Shown one piece after another: positions 1 through 5,958 of a DNA stretch of 6,054 nucleotides. The notes below the pieces were generated by a model, which saw nothing but the letters and a program-made list of their open reading frames with translations, was not told the DNA's origin and made no database searches. This stretch comes from Chitinophagaceae bacterium (GTDB lineage: Bacteria > Bacteroidota > Bacteroidia > Chitinophagales > Chitinophagaceae), in contig CANHUK010000111.1 of the NCBI GenBank assembly GCA_947463755.1, positions 1-6,054 on the forward strand, written 5' to 3'. The translations under genes and the position numbers were made by a program. Numbering within the stretch: position 1 is the first letter of the stretch; the number at the start of each line of letters is the position of its first letter.

Positions 1-184
1 GATCGTCCGGATGGATTTTATCTATGACGAAAAGGCCGGCGAACCCTTCCTGCTGGAGATCAACACCGTGCCCGGACAGTCGGAGGCCAGCATCGTTCCC
101 CAGCAGGTGCGGGCGATGGGATGGAATCTGACGGATTTCTATGCAAAACTGGTAGACGAAGCCCTCAGTCGCCGCTCATCATGA
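1..184 (+). CDS. ddl: D-alanine--D-alanine ligase, C-terminal end (partial)
   Basis: Partial gene; the 5' part lies before the window and the reading frame begins at base 2. The enzyme joins two D-alanines using ATP in the cytoplasm, making the dipeptide for peptidoglycan precursors. The visible 60 residues are the end of the ATP-grasp domain. RMDF near residue 3 carries an Asp, and LEINTVPG at 18-25 carries the Glu and Asn, that in this family hold the catalytic metal ions. SEASIVPQQ (27-35) matches the usual tail that follows. The last helix ends with a TGA whose bases overlap the ATG of the next gene (ATGA at 181-184), so the two are probably translationally coupled. Other ATP-grasp ligases are possible from so short a piece, but the ExNTxPG plus S-x-VPQ pattern fits Ddl best. 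Confidence 0.88.
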   Translation, partial: IVRMDFIYDEKAGEPFLLEINTVPGQSEASIVPQQVRAMGWNLTDFYAKLVDEALSRRSS

Positions 185-1023
185 AAAGCAATACACGACA
201 GCCCGTGGCAAAAGGCATGAAAAAACGTCCGATCTGGATGCAGATCCTCGCGGCAACGGGACTCTCCGTCCTGATCTTTTTCATATTCTTCCTCACCCTG
301 AACATGCTCACCCGCCATGGTAAGTACCTGCGGGTGCCGGATGTCAAGGGAAAGAGCCTCCCCGAGGCGGTCAAATTCCTGGAGGACGAAGGTTTCGAGG
401 TACTCGTACAGGACTCTGTCTTCTATGATACCATTCCGGCCCTCACGATCCTTAAGCAGTTCCCGGATCCTGATGCCACCGTCAAGGTGAACCGGACCAT
501 CTACCTCACGGTCAACCGGTTGACAGCACCTGTGATCAGCATGCCCAACCTGCTGGGTATGTCGTTCCGCAATGCAGAACTGGAGCTGCGGGCCCGCGGC
601 CTCAAGCTCGGGGATACAAGTTATGTGCCTGACATCGCCAAGAATGCCGTGAAGGACCAGCGGGTCGACGGCGTGAGCATACGCCCTGGCAGCGATGTGC
701 CGATGGGTACCATCGTTTCCCTGGTACTCGGCGCCGGCGTGGGCATGGAGCAGATGCCGGTACCCGACCTCTTCGGTATGAACTACGGCGAGGCGCAGGC
801 CATGCTGGAAGCCACCGGGATCAGTCTGGGCGTCGTACTCCTGGACCCTGACCTGACCGATACCACGGCAGGCTTCGTGTACTGGCAAAATCCCGCCCCC
901 CTGGCAGAGGATCTCAGGCCCAACCTCATCCGTGCCGGTCAGATGATGGATATCAGACTCTCCCTGACCAAGCCGGAGCGACCCGAAGGCGGCGAGGCCC
1001 TGAAGCCGGAAGAAGAACTCTGA
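181..1023 (+). CDS. Membrane-anchored protein with three PASTA domains
   Basis: A 280-residue protein with a short basic N-terminus, one membrane segment (about 22-43, rich in L, I and F) and three tandem PASTA domains outside the inner membrane (about 49-113, 118-184 and 191-263). Each begins with a VPD/MPN/VPD-type motif followed by G-x-(S/N)-x-x-x-A and ends in a hydrophobic strand (IYLTVN, VSLVLG, DIRLSL). The tail is acidic (KPEEEL). PASTA domains bind peptidoglycan or muropeptides in penicillin-binding proteins and Ser/Thr kinases. Here no kinase or transpeptidase domain is attached, so a wall-binding or scaffold role is inference. I chose the ATG at 181 because it overlaps the ddl stop. 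An in-frame ATG at 217 (MKKRPIWM, 268 residues) is equally good for a membrane protein. An open frame back to 121 would run inside ddl and is unlikely. Predicted to be in an operon with ddl. Confidence 0.88.
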   Translation: MKSNTRQPVAKGMKKRPIWMQILAATGLSVLIFFIFFLTLNMLTRHGKYLRVPDVKGKSLPEAVKFLEDEGFEVLVQDSVFYDTIPALTILKQFPDPDATVKVNRTIYLTVNRLTAPVISMPNLLGMSFRNAELELRARGLKLGDTSYVPDIAKNAVKDQRVDGVSIRPGSDVPMGTIVSLVLGAGVGMEQMPVPDLFGMNYGEAQAMLEATGISLGVVLLDPDLTDTTAGFVYWQNPAPLAEDLRPNLIRAGQMMDIRLSLTKPERPEGGEALKPEEEL

Positions 1024-1083
1024 TCAACATCCTCATCCATCATTCACCGGATCATCTGATTCACCACACCGAAAATTCACACC

Positions 1084-1392
1084 ATGGATATCATCACCAT
1101 CGAAGAACTGCACCATCGGATCAATGCAGGAGAACAACTCAACCTGATCGACGTTCGTGAGCCCTATGAGCATGAAGAGTTCAATATTGGCGGATACCTC
1201 CACCCACTGGGACGCATCATGTCGGCCGACGTCGATGCCATTGAAACACTGAAAGATCGGGAGGTCATCGTCTACTGCCGCAGTGGTAACCGAAGCGGAC
1301 AGGCGGCCATGATGCTCGAAGCCATGGGCTTCACAGATGTGAAGAACCTCCAGGGAGGCATGCTGGCCTGGCGACAGCAGTTTCCGGGCTGA
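1084..1392 (+). CDS. Single-domain rhodanese-like protein
   Basis: A 102-residue protein made of one rhodanese domain, the usual length for a stand-alone GlpE/PspE-like sulfurtransferase. LIDVREPYEHEEFNIGG (21-37) is the typical first motif (DVR-E-x-x-E). The active-site loop is CRSGNRS (65-71), with Cys65 as the residue that would carry the persulfide. LQGGMLAW (89-96) is the closing motif. There is no signal peptide, so it should act in the cytoplasm, moving sulfane sulfur between donors and acceptors; the actual partner cannot be told. The leading bases (ACACC before ATG) hold no Shine-Dalgarno, as expected for Bacteroidota. The gene starts 60 bases after the PASTA gene without a recognisable promoter or terminator between them, so co-transcription is likely. 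It converges with the lipoprotein gene. Confidence 0.9.
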   Translation: MDIITIEELHHRINAGEQLNLIDVREPYEHEEFNIGGYLHPLGRIMSADVDAIETLKDREVIVYCRSGNRSGQAAMMLEAMGFTDVKNLQGGMLAWRQQFPG

Positions 1393-1400
1393 GCCGGAAA
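1381..1400. terminator. Hairpin at the convergent gene ends
   Basis: Perfect 7-bp inverted repeat TTTCCGG (1381-1387) / CCGGAAA (1394-1400), with the TGA stop of the rhodanese gene in the 6-base loop. It lies at the meeting point of two convergent genes and could stop transcription from one or both sides. No T-run follows on either strand, so it is not a textbook intrinsic terminator, and the repeat could be chance. Confidence 0.35.
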
Positions 1401-1429
1401 GCCCCTCATCTGCATCCAACAGGGAGGCG

Positions 1430-2074
1430 TCAGCGCCGCATGCCAAGGTCCCTGACCGCCCGCTCCATCATCACCTCCGTCAGCCCCCGGCTGAAGGCAT
1501 CGATCCGATCGGGATTGAATGACTCCGTCTGTACAGACCATATTAACCGTTCACTTTCCACATCGAACAGGTTTCCCTCCATCGAATAGGTACGATCCGT
1601 CGTGTAATACCCCGGATCGTACATGATCGGCGACCAATACTGATAAAATCCCCTGAACCGCATCCCGTAGCCCGAAAAGGGCATGTAGGGCGTTCCCGGC
1701 ACATAGCGCGCCTCACTTCTTTTTTCAAGTAAAGAGACCGTAAAGATCAGGTCACATCCCATGGTGCGTATGCGCGATAGCATACGCTCCTTATCGGGCG
1801 TGGTCTCCCGGGTGAACGTGGCCGGAAATTCATCCAGACTTCTCACCACCGCAAGCCCCTGGTCGCGCGCGGCACGGGCCATATGTTCTTCGAGCGAAAC
1901 ACGCACCCGGTGATTGCCGGTGATCGCAGAAATGAACACCTTCTGGTAACGTTTCCCGGAGACATGATCAGGATCTCTCCAGGAGGAGGTAACTTTTTGC
2001 GCAGGCCCACAAGCATTGGTCAGCAACAGGCAGCAGATCAGAAAAAAAGGAAGCGGACGAACGGGGTTTCTCAT
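1430..2074 (-). CDS. Predicted lipoprotein of unknown function
   Basis: A 214-residue protein I cannot assign to a named family with certainty. The N-terminus is a lipoprotein signal: basic MRNPVR, hydrophobic FFLICCLLL, then lipobox LTNAC with Cys22 as the lipidated residue. The mature part starts with a KVTSSWRDPD motif (27-36), followed by an alternating region KVFISAITGN (45-54) and a helix with E and R (LEEHMARAAR, 61-70). A stretch rich in Tyr, Gly and Pro (about 124-158) follows, then TYSMEGNLFDVESERLIWS (162-180), which looks like two beta strands. The fold pattern recalls DUF4136-like and other small envelope lipoproteins; this is impression, not proof. I chose the start at 2074 because it begins the signal peptide. 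The frame stays open to 2161, but that longer form would run across the terminator hairpin at 2112-2137 and bury the signal. The probable location is a periplasm-facing membrane leaflet. Confidence 0.8.
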   Translation of the reverse strand: MRNPVRPLPFFLICCLLLTNACGPAQKVTSSWRDPDHVSGKRYQKVFISAITGNHRVRVSLEEHMARAARDQGLAVVRSLDEFPATFTRETTPDKERMLSRIRTMGCDLIFTVSLLEKRSEARYVPGTPYMPFSGYGMRFRGFYQYWSPIMYDPGYYTTDRTYSMEGNLFDVESERLIWSVQTESFNPDRIDAFSRGLTEVMMERAVRDLGMRR

Positions 2075-2092
2075 AATGCATGGTTTTGAGGT

Positions 2093-2100
2093 GAAACATA
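2093..2100 (-). promoter_or_regulatory. Possible -7 promoter box of the lipoprotein gene
   Basis: Read on the - strand this is TATGTTTC, one base off the Bacteroidota -7 consensus TAnnTTTG, lying 18 bases before the ATG at 2074. No good TTTG is found about 20 bases upstream, where the terminator hairpin of the previous gene lies. Some promoter is needed here because that terminator separates the gene from the receptor gene. Confidence 0.3.
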
Positions 2101-2111
2101 ATCTAAAATTA

Positions 2112-2137
2112 GAAAAGGCCCTCCATGGGGCCTTTTC
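2112..2137 (-). terminator. Terminator after the TonB-dependent receptor gene
   Basis: Perfect 10-bp inverted repeat GAAAAGGCCC (2112-2121) / GGGCCTTTTC (2128-2137) with a 6-base loop. It lies 59 bases past the stop codon of the receptor gene and before the start of the lipoprotein gene. On the - strand the 3' arm ends in CCTTTTC, followed by TAATTTTAG, giving a T-rich though broken tract. It probably ends the receptor transcript. The stem is symmetrical, so it could also stop transcripts from the other side. Confidence 0.75.
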
Positions 2138-2195
2138 AACATTAGATGCCGCGACATGCAATGTCCACGGATGTTATTTCGTGTAACCATTAACG

Positions 2196-4559
2196 TTACC
2201 ATCCGATCGATAGCCCGATCATCAGGTTCCTGCCGGCCATTGGAAAGAAATAGTTTTCCGTCGTCATGGCACCACCCGCCATATAGCTGAAGGTGTAACC
2301 ATTGGGTTCAAACCGGGCATCAAACAGGTTATTGATATGTAACCTGATCGCCGTGTTGAGCGCGCCCTTGATCTCCGGCTTCCAGGTCAGCTGCAGGTCC
2401 TGGACGAAATACGGATCGAGGCTCCGGCTCTTCCGTCCGGTATTATCGAGGTACTGCCGGGATACATATTTCGCCGGAAGGGAAATTTCGGTCTGCTTCG
2501 TGGGCCGCAGGTTGAGCGACAGTGCGCCCGTGACTGCGGGGGAGAAGGCGATGGCCGACCGGTCAAAGGATTCGGAGATCTGCCCGCCGTTATCGTAGTC
2601 ATCATAAAAGGCCGTGAGCCCGATGATCCGGTTGTCGCTGAGCGTCAGATTGCCCCGGAGGTCGATGCGTTCTGTCACCCGGTGGGCGCCGGTGAGTTCC
2701 AATCCCAGCCGGTAACTGTTCGGTATATTGGTGCGTGTGTAGGCCCCAACATCGTTGATGCGCCCCGTCAGCACCAATTGGTCGCGATAACGCATGTAAT
2801 AAGCTGTTGCACCCCAGGAGGTTTTCTCGCCTCCCCGCTCGATGCCGGCCTCAATATCGTGTAGTTGCTCTCGTTTTGGCAGTTGAGCGGCGCCCGCTTC
2901 AAAATCGTCGCGGTTCGGTTCCTTGTTGGCCACGGCCCATGACAGATAGATCCGTCCGGCGGTCGTTCTGTACGTTAGTCCGATCTTAGGGTTCAGAAAA
3001 TTCCAGGTCTGGTCCACCATCAGCTTCGGATTGTCACGGAATCCGTTGAGATCATAGGTCACATACCGGTACTGGAGGTCTGCAAACAACTGCAAACGAT
3101 CGGTCAATGATTCCTGCCACTTCACATAGCTATTGATGTCCCTTTTCGAAGCGTCGAGATCGTACCAGCGATGATCCTTGGGGACAGACTGCTGTGCCCA
3201 GATGACCTTCCCGTAGTGGTCGCCCAGGTAGGCGGATCCGCCGCCACCTCCGATGATCTCGCGGCGGTCATCCTTGTATTGAAGCGAGAAGGTCTGTCCG
3301 AAGAAGTGATTGTCGAGCCATAGCTGGCGGATGATATCAGTCCGCTGGATGGCCGTTCCATTGACTACGGGCGCAGGTAGTCCGATCGAGCTGAACCGGC
3401 GACTGGCCTTATATTGTTCGTAATAGCCAAGCCCGCGCGTGTAGAACAGGGCCGTCTGCATACTGAGTCGTTTGCCGAAGGCCTGATTATAGAACAGTTG
3501 ATAATGTGTCTGCCGATAGTTATCGGTTTCGTTGTCATAAGGACTGCCTGTTTTCTCGGTTCCGGCAGGGTTGAAGGTCCGGTCGTTGTCGAGCTTCGTC
3601 TCCGGAATGCCGTACCAGGCCTGATAGGTCTTTTCTTTGCCGGAGAAGATATTAAAACGCAGGGAGCGGTCAGACAGGATATAGGCACCGGATGCGTAAA
3701 ACGATTGCAGGTCGCTTTTGGCGCGGTCCACAAATCCATTGCTGGTGATCCTCGACAGCCGGGTGTCGAAGGTGAACTTGTCGCGGATCAGTCCCGTGCC
3801 GGTCTTCAGCGTATGTCGCCAGGTATCGAAGGACCCATAGCTGTTGTGTAATTCTCCATAGGCTTTCTCCCGCACTTCATTCGTATTCAGGTGAATGCTG
3901 GCACCGAAGGCCCCGGTTCCATTGGTGCTGGTGCCCACCCCTCGCTGGATCTGGATATTGGATGCAGAGGAGGCAAAATCCGGTAGGTTGACAAAGAACA
4001 CCCCCTGCGATTCCGCATCGTTGTAAGGGATCCCATTCAGGGTGATGTTGATGCGCGTGGCATCTGTGCCGCGTATCCGAAGGCCGGTGTAACCTACGCC
4101 GTTTCCTGCATCTGAATGCACCACCACCGATGGTGTCTGATCCAGCAGGAAGGGGATGTCCTGCCCGAGATTCCTGCGCTCGATATCTGCGGCCTTCAGC
4201 GTGGTTTGGGTGAAGGGAGCGGTCTCCGAAGCCCGGACGGCTCTTCTCTCTATGGGCTGCATCAGCGGCCGGTCGGGCGTGAGCGGGATCTCCCAGAAGG
4301 TCCCGGTGCTCAGGGTCGTGTCTTTGGATCTGTATCCTACCGCTGAGATCTGGATCCGATAGGTTCCTGCAGGTAGTCCGGCAAACCGGAACCTGCCGTC
4401 GTCTCCGGCCACGGCCTGCCGCTTGTCTTCGATACGGATAGTAGCACCCGGCAATACACCGGCGTGCAGGGCGTCGGTCACGCGACCGCCCTGAGAAACC
4501 TGTGCGTCGGCCTTCAATGCGATGAGGCCCGCACACAACAATGTCATTGTCTGTTTCAT
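2196..4559 (-). CDS. TonB-dependent outer-membrane receptor, predicted thiamine transporter
   Basis: A 787-residue receptor of normal family length. In order: a signal peptide (1-20, ending ADAQ); a carboxypeptidase-regulatory-like beta-sandwich (about 22-95; DDGRFRFAGLPAGTYRIQ and VGYRSKD are its hallmarks), common in Bacteroidota receptors; a plug domain (about 112-230) with LRIRGTDATRINITLNGIPYND and QIQRGVGTSTNGTGAFG; then the 22-strand barrel to the C-terminus, which ends in an aromatic residue (IGW) as barrel-assembly signals do. No clear TonB box is recognisable before the plug. It would sit in the outer membrane and use TonB-ExbB-ExbD energy to pull in a scarce solute. From sequence alone the substrate would be open (siderophore or vitamin), but the TPP riboswitch in the leader points to thiamine or a relative. 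Known Bacteroidota thiamine receptors are controlled this way. No SusD-like partner, inner-membrane transporter or thiamine kinase gene lies next to it here; the gene appears to be transcribed alone. Confidence 0.9.
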   Translation of the reverse strand: MKQTMTLLCAGLIALKADAQVSQGGRVTDALHAGVLPGATIRIEDKRQAVAGDDGRFRFAGLPAGTYRIQISAVGYRSKDTTLSTGTFWEIPLTPDRPLMQPIERRAVRASETAPFTQTTLKAADIERRNLGQDIPFLLDQTPSVVVHSDAGNGVGYTGLRIRGTDATRINITLNGIPYNDAESQGVFFVNLPDFASSASNIQIQRGVGTSTNGTGAFGASIHLNTNEVREKAYGELHNSYGSFDTWRHTLKTGTGLIRDKFTFDTRLSRITSNGFVDRAKSDLQSFYASGAYILSDRSLRFNIFSGKEKTYQAWYGIPETKLDNDRTFNPAGTEKTGSPYDNETDNYRQTHYQLFYNQAFGKRLSMQTALFYTRGLGYYEQYKASRRFSSIGLPAPVVNGTAIQRTDIIRQLWLDNHFFGQTFSLQYKDDRREIIGGGGGSAYLGDHYGKVIWAQQSVPKDHRWYDLDASKRDINSYVKWQESLTDRLQLFADLQYRYVTYDLNGFRDNPKLMVDQTWNFLNPKIGLTYRTTAGRIYLSWAVANKEPNRDDFEAGAAQLPKREQLHDIEAGIERGGEKTSWGATAYYMRYRDQLVLTGRINDVGAYTRTNIPNSYRLGLELTGAHRVTERIDLRGNLTLSDNRIIGLTAFYDDYDNGGQISESFDRSAIAFSPAVTGALSLNLRPTKQTEISLPAKYVSRQYLDNTGRKSRSLDPYFVQDLQLTWKPEIKGALNTAIRLHINNLFDARFEPNGYTFSYMAGGAMTTENYFFPMAGRNLMIGLSIGW

Positions 4560-4561
4560 GA

Positions 4562-4618
4562 CTGTTTTTGATAATCAGCCGGACCATCTCACCGGTTCGG
4601 CCGGGTTCACAAAAACAG
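4562..4618 (-). promoter_or_regulatory. Possible expression platform of the TPP riboswitch
   Basis: On the - strand CTGTTTTTG (4610-4618) and CAAAAACAG (4562-4570) form a perfect 9-bp inverted repeat with 39 bases between, including three CCGG tetramers that may form inner stems. The 3' arm ends two bases before the receptor ATG, so pairing would hide the A-rich ribosome-landing region that Bacteroidota use instead of a Shine-Dalgarno. A role in translational control is inference. Confidence 0.5.
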
Positions 4619-4643
4619 GAAAGGAGAGGAGTGAGGCTCTGTC

Positions 4644-4734
4644 CTTCCCTGCGCAGGCATTACCCTGATCAGGTTCTACGGGTTTGATCTCAGCCTCCTT
4701 TCCTCCATGGCCGGAAAGGAAGCACCCCGGGAAA
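4644..4734 (-). ncRNA. TPP riboswitch (THI element)
   Basis: Cis-acting RNA that binds thiamine pyrophosphate and normally lowers expression of the gene behind it. Read on the - strand, the conserved blocks come in the right order: GGGGTGC; a hairpin CCTTTCC/GGAAAGG (4713-4719 with 4697-4703); GCTGAGA (CTGAGA at 4688-4693); ACCC; GAACCTGATC (ACCTGATC at 4667-4674); AATGCC (4656-4661); and GCGCAGGGAAG. CAGG/CCTG (4664-4667 with 4654-4657) replaces the more usual CTGG/CCAG while keeping the pairing. A closing stem P1 can form between TTTCCC (4729-4734) and GGGAAG (4644-4649). The aptamer lies 84 bases before the start codon of the TonB-dependent receptor, so that gene is its target. Confidence 0.95.
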
Positions 4735-4763
4735 CGCTGTACAAAAATTGCGATATCGCGCCG

Positions 4764-4771
4764 CAAAGTTA
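4764..4771 (-). promoter_or_regulatory. Predicted -7 promoter box of the riboswitch-receptor transcript
   Basis: On the - strand this reads TAACTTTG, a full match to the Bacteroidota -7 consensus TAnnTTTG. It would start transcription near 4757, about 20 bases before the aptamer, giving a leader of roughly 200 bases. The -33 TTTG at the expected distance is not seen; the nearest TTTG is only 9 bases away. The box lies after the tRNA terminator, where a new promoter is needed. Confidence 0.5.
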
Positions 4772-4836
4772 ACGGCTGCACAAATAACGATATGTCTCTT
4801 TTTTGGTTCGATATGCTCCCGAAAAATCAGGGGCAT

Positions 4837-4860
4837 AAAAAAAGCAGCCATTTGGCTGCC
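4837..4860 (-). terminator. Intrinsic terminator of the tRNA-fMet gene
   Basis: On the - strand GCAGCC (4854-4859), a four-base loop and GGCTGC (4844-4849) are followed at once by seven T (4837-4843). This is a textbook intrinsic terminator, starting 5 bases after the tRNA 3' end. It separates the tRNA from the riboswitch-receptor unit. Confidence 0.9.
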
Positions 4861-4864
4861 TCTG

Positions 4865-4936
<72 letters not shown>

Positions 4937-4946
4937 ATTTGTATTG

Positions 4947-4978
4947 CAAATATACACCCACGCATCCAAACCACCAAA
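4947..4978 (-). promoter_or_regulatory. Promoter of the tRNA-fMet gene
   Basis: On the - strand TTTG (4975-4978), a 20-base spacer and TATATTTG (4947-4954) match both boxes of the Bacteroidota housekeeping sigma factor (TTTG / TAnnTTTG). The -7 box ends 10 bases before the tRNA 5' end, leaving only a few leader bases. A second TTTG at 4967-4970 has too short a spacing. Confidence 0.75.
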
Positions 4979-4992
4979 CCTATTTAAAAATG

Positions 4993-5000
4993 TACCTTTG
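4993..5000 (+). promoter_or_regulatory. Predicted -7 promoter box of era
   Basis: TACCTTTG matches TAnnTTTG fully and ends 8 bases before the era ATG at 5009. Transcription would then begin at or within a few bases of the start codon. No TTTG is present about 20 bases upstream, so the -33 half is weak. It is divergent from the tRNA promoter in the same 72-base gap. Confidence 0.55.
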
Positions 5001-5008
5001 CATTATTC

Positions 5009-5878
5009 ATGAAATCCGGATTCGTCAGCATCTTCGGCAGGCCCAACGCGGGCAAGAGCACCCTCGTCAATGCGTTGGTCGGGGAGAAGCTCGCCATCGT
5101 CTCACATAAATCTCAGACCACGCGTCACCGCATCCGTGCCTTCCTCAACGGACCGGAGCATCAGATCATCTTCTCAGACACACCCGGCATCATTCAGCCG
5201 GAATACAAACTGCATGAAAAGATGATGCAGGCTGTTAAATCCTCCCTGGAGGATGCGGATGTCGCCCTGTTGCTGGTGGATGTACGTCGACCGACGGAAG
5301 AGTCGGATGCAATTTTTTCTGCACTGAGATTGAAAGTACCGGCCATCGTCGTGGTCAACAAGACCGATATGGCCAAACCTGATCAGGTGAGCCGGGTGAC
5401 CGATTTCTTCCGTCAGCGTCCTTATGCGAAGATGGTCATCCCCGCTTCCGCACTGCGGGGAAGCAACCTGGATCAGATTCTGACTTCCATCCTTGAATTG
5501 TTGCCCGAGGGCGAGGCCTTCTTCGCGCCGGACGACCTAACGGACATGCCTACCCGTTTTTTTGTATCGGAGATCGTTCGCGAAAAGATCTATGAGCTCT
5601 TCGACGAGGAAGTTCCCTACCAGACCACCGTGGCGATCCGGGAATTCAAGGAGAAACAGACACTTACCAAGATCACCGCAGATATCGTTGTACAGCGAGA
5701 ATCTCAAAAAGCCATTCTCATAGGAGAAGGCGGCCGGATGATCCGCAGGCTCGGTACTGATGCCCGAAAGGATATCGAAGCCTTCCTCGGCGGAAAGGTC
5801 TTCCTGGAACTCTTTGTCAAGGTACGGCCCGGCTGGCGCGATAACGACACGCATCTCCGGGAATACGGATATTCCTGA
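5009..5878 (+). CDS. era: GTPase Era, ribosome assembly factor
   Basis: A 289-residue protein of the usual Era length. Era binds GTP and the 3' end of 16S rRNA and helps finish the 30S subunit. The GTPase half shows G1 GRPNAGKST (10-18), the switch region SHKSQTTRHRIRA (32-44) with the family's QTTR, G3 DTPG (57-60), G4 NKTD (117-120) and G5 ASAL (146-149). The C-terminal KH RNA-binding domain (about 205-285) includes VAIREF, the IGEGGRMIRRLG loop (238-249, the GxxG of KH domains) and a FVKVRPGWRDN segment (269-279) typical of Era. QTTR plus the KH domain separates it from Der. The ATG at 5009 puts the G1 loop at the normal distance from the N-terminus. It stands divergent to tRNA-fMet and is followed after 80 bases by der. 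Confidence 0.97.
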   Translation: MKSGFVSIFGRPNAGKSTLVNALVGEKLAIVSHKSQTTRHRIRAFLNGPEHQIIFSDTPGIIQPEYKLHEKMMQAVKSSLEDADVALLLVDVRRPTEESDAIFSALRLKVPAIVVVNKTDMAKPDQVSRVTDFFRQRPYAKMVIPASALRGSNLDQILTSILELLPEGEAFFAPDDLTDMPTRFFVSEIVREKIYELFDEEVPYQTTVAIREFKEKQTLTKITADIVVQRESQKAILIGEGGRMIRRLGTDARKDIEAFLGGKVFLELFVKVRPGWRDNDTHLREYGYS

Positions 5879-5907
5879 TGCTAAAACACGCCAACTGTCA
5901 ATTGCAT

Positions 5908-5937
5908 TTTGCGCCCTGCCCATTTTAAGGGAACTTG
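5908..5937 (+). promoter_or_regulatory. Weak promoter candidate in front of der
   Basis: TTTG (5908-5911), a 19-base spacer and GAACTTG (5931-5937) resemble the two Bacteroidota boxes, but the -7 half has one or more mismatches. The 80-base era-der gap holds nothing else I can name. If this is not a promoter, der is read from the era transcript. Confidence 0.22.
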
Positions 5938-5958
5938 CACCCGATAAAACTCCAACCC

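Noticed and set aside
121..180. 20-residue N-terminal extension of the PASTA protein
   Set aside because: It lies fully within the ddl coding region; the ATG at 181 overlapping the ddl stop (or that at 217) gives a normal short basic N-terminus before the membrane segment.
139..888. Open frame of 249 codons on the - strand opposite the PASTA gene
   Set aside because: It is the antisense shadow of a gene with clear domains; its protein is rich in His and Arg, without any recognisable motif, signal or promoter.
2075..2161. 29-residue N-terminal extension of the lipoprotein gene
   Set aside because: It would run over the terminator hairpin of the receptor gene and place the lipoprotein signal in the interior of the protein.
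2183..2199. Inverted repeat GTAAC/GTTAC at the end of the receptor gene
   Set aside because: Only 5 bp, overlaps the stop codon and has no T-run; the strong 10-bp hairpin further on is a better terminator.
3877..4587. Open frame of 236 codons on the - strand inside the start of the receptor gene
   Set aside because: It shares the strand with the receptor in another frame; the protein is Arg- and Pro-rich nonsense while the receptor frame gives signal peptide, plug and barrel.
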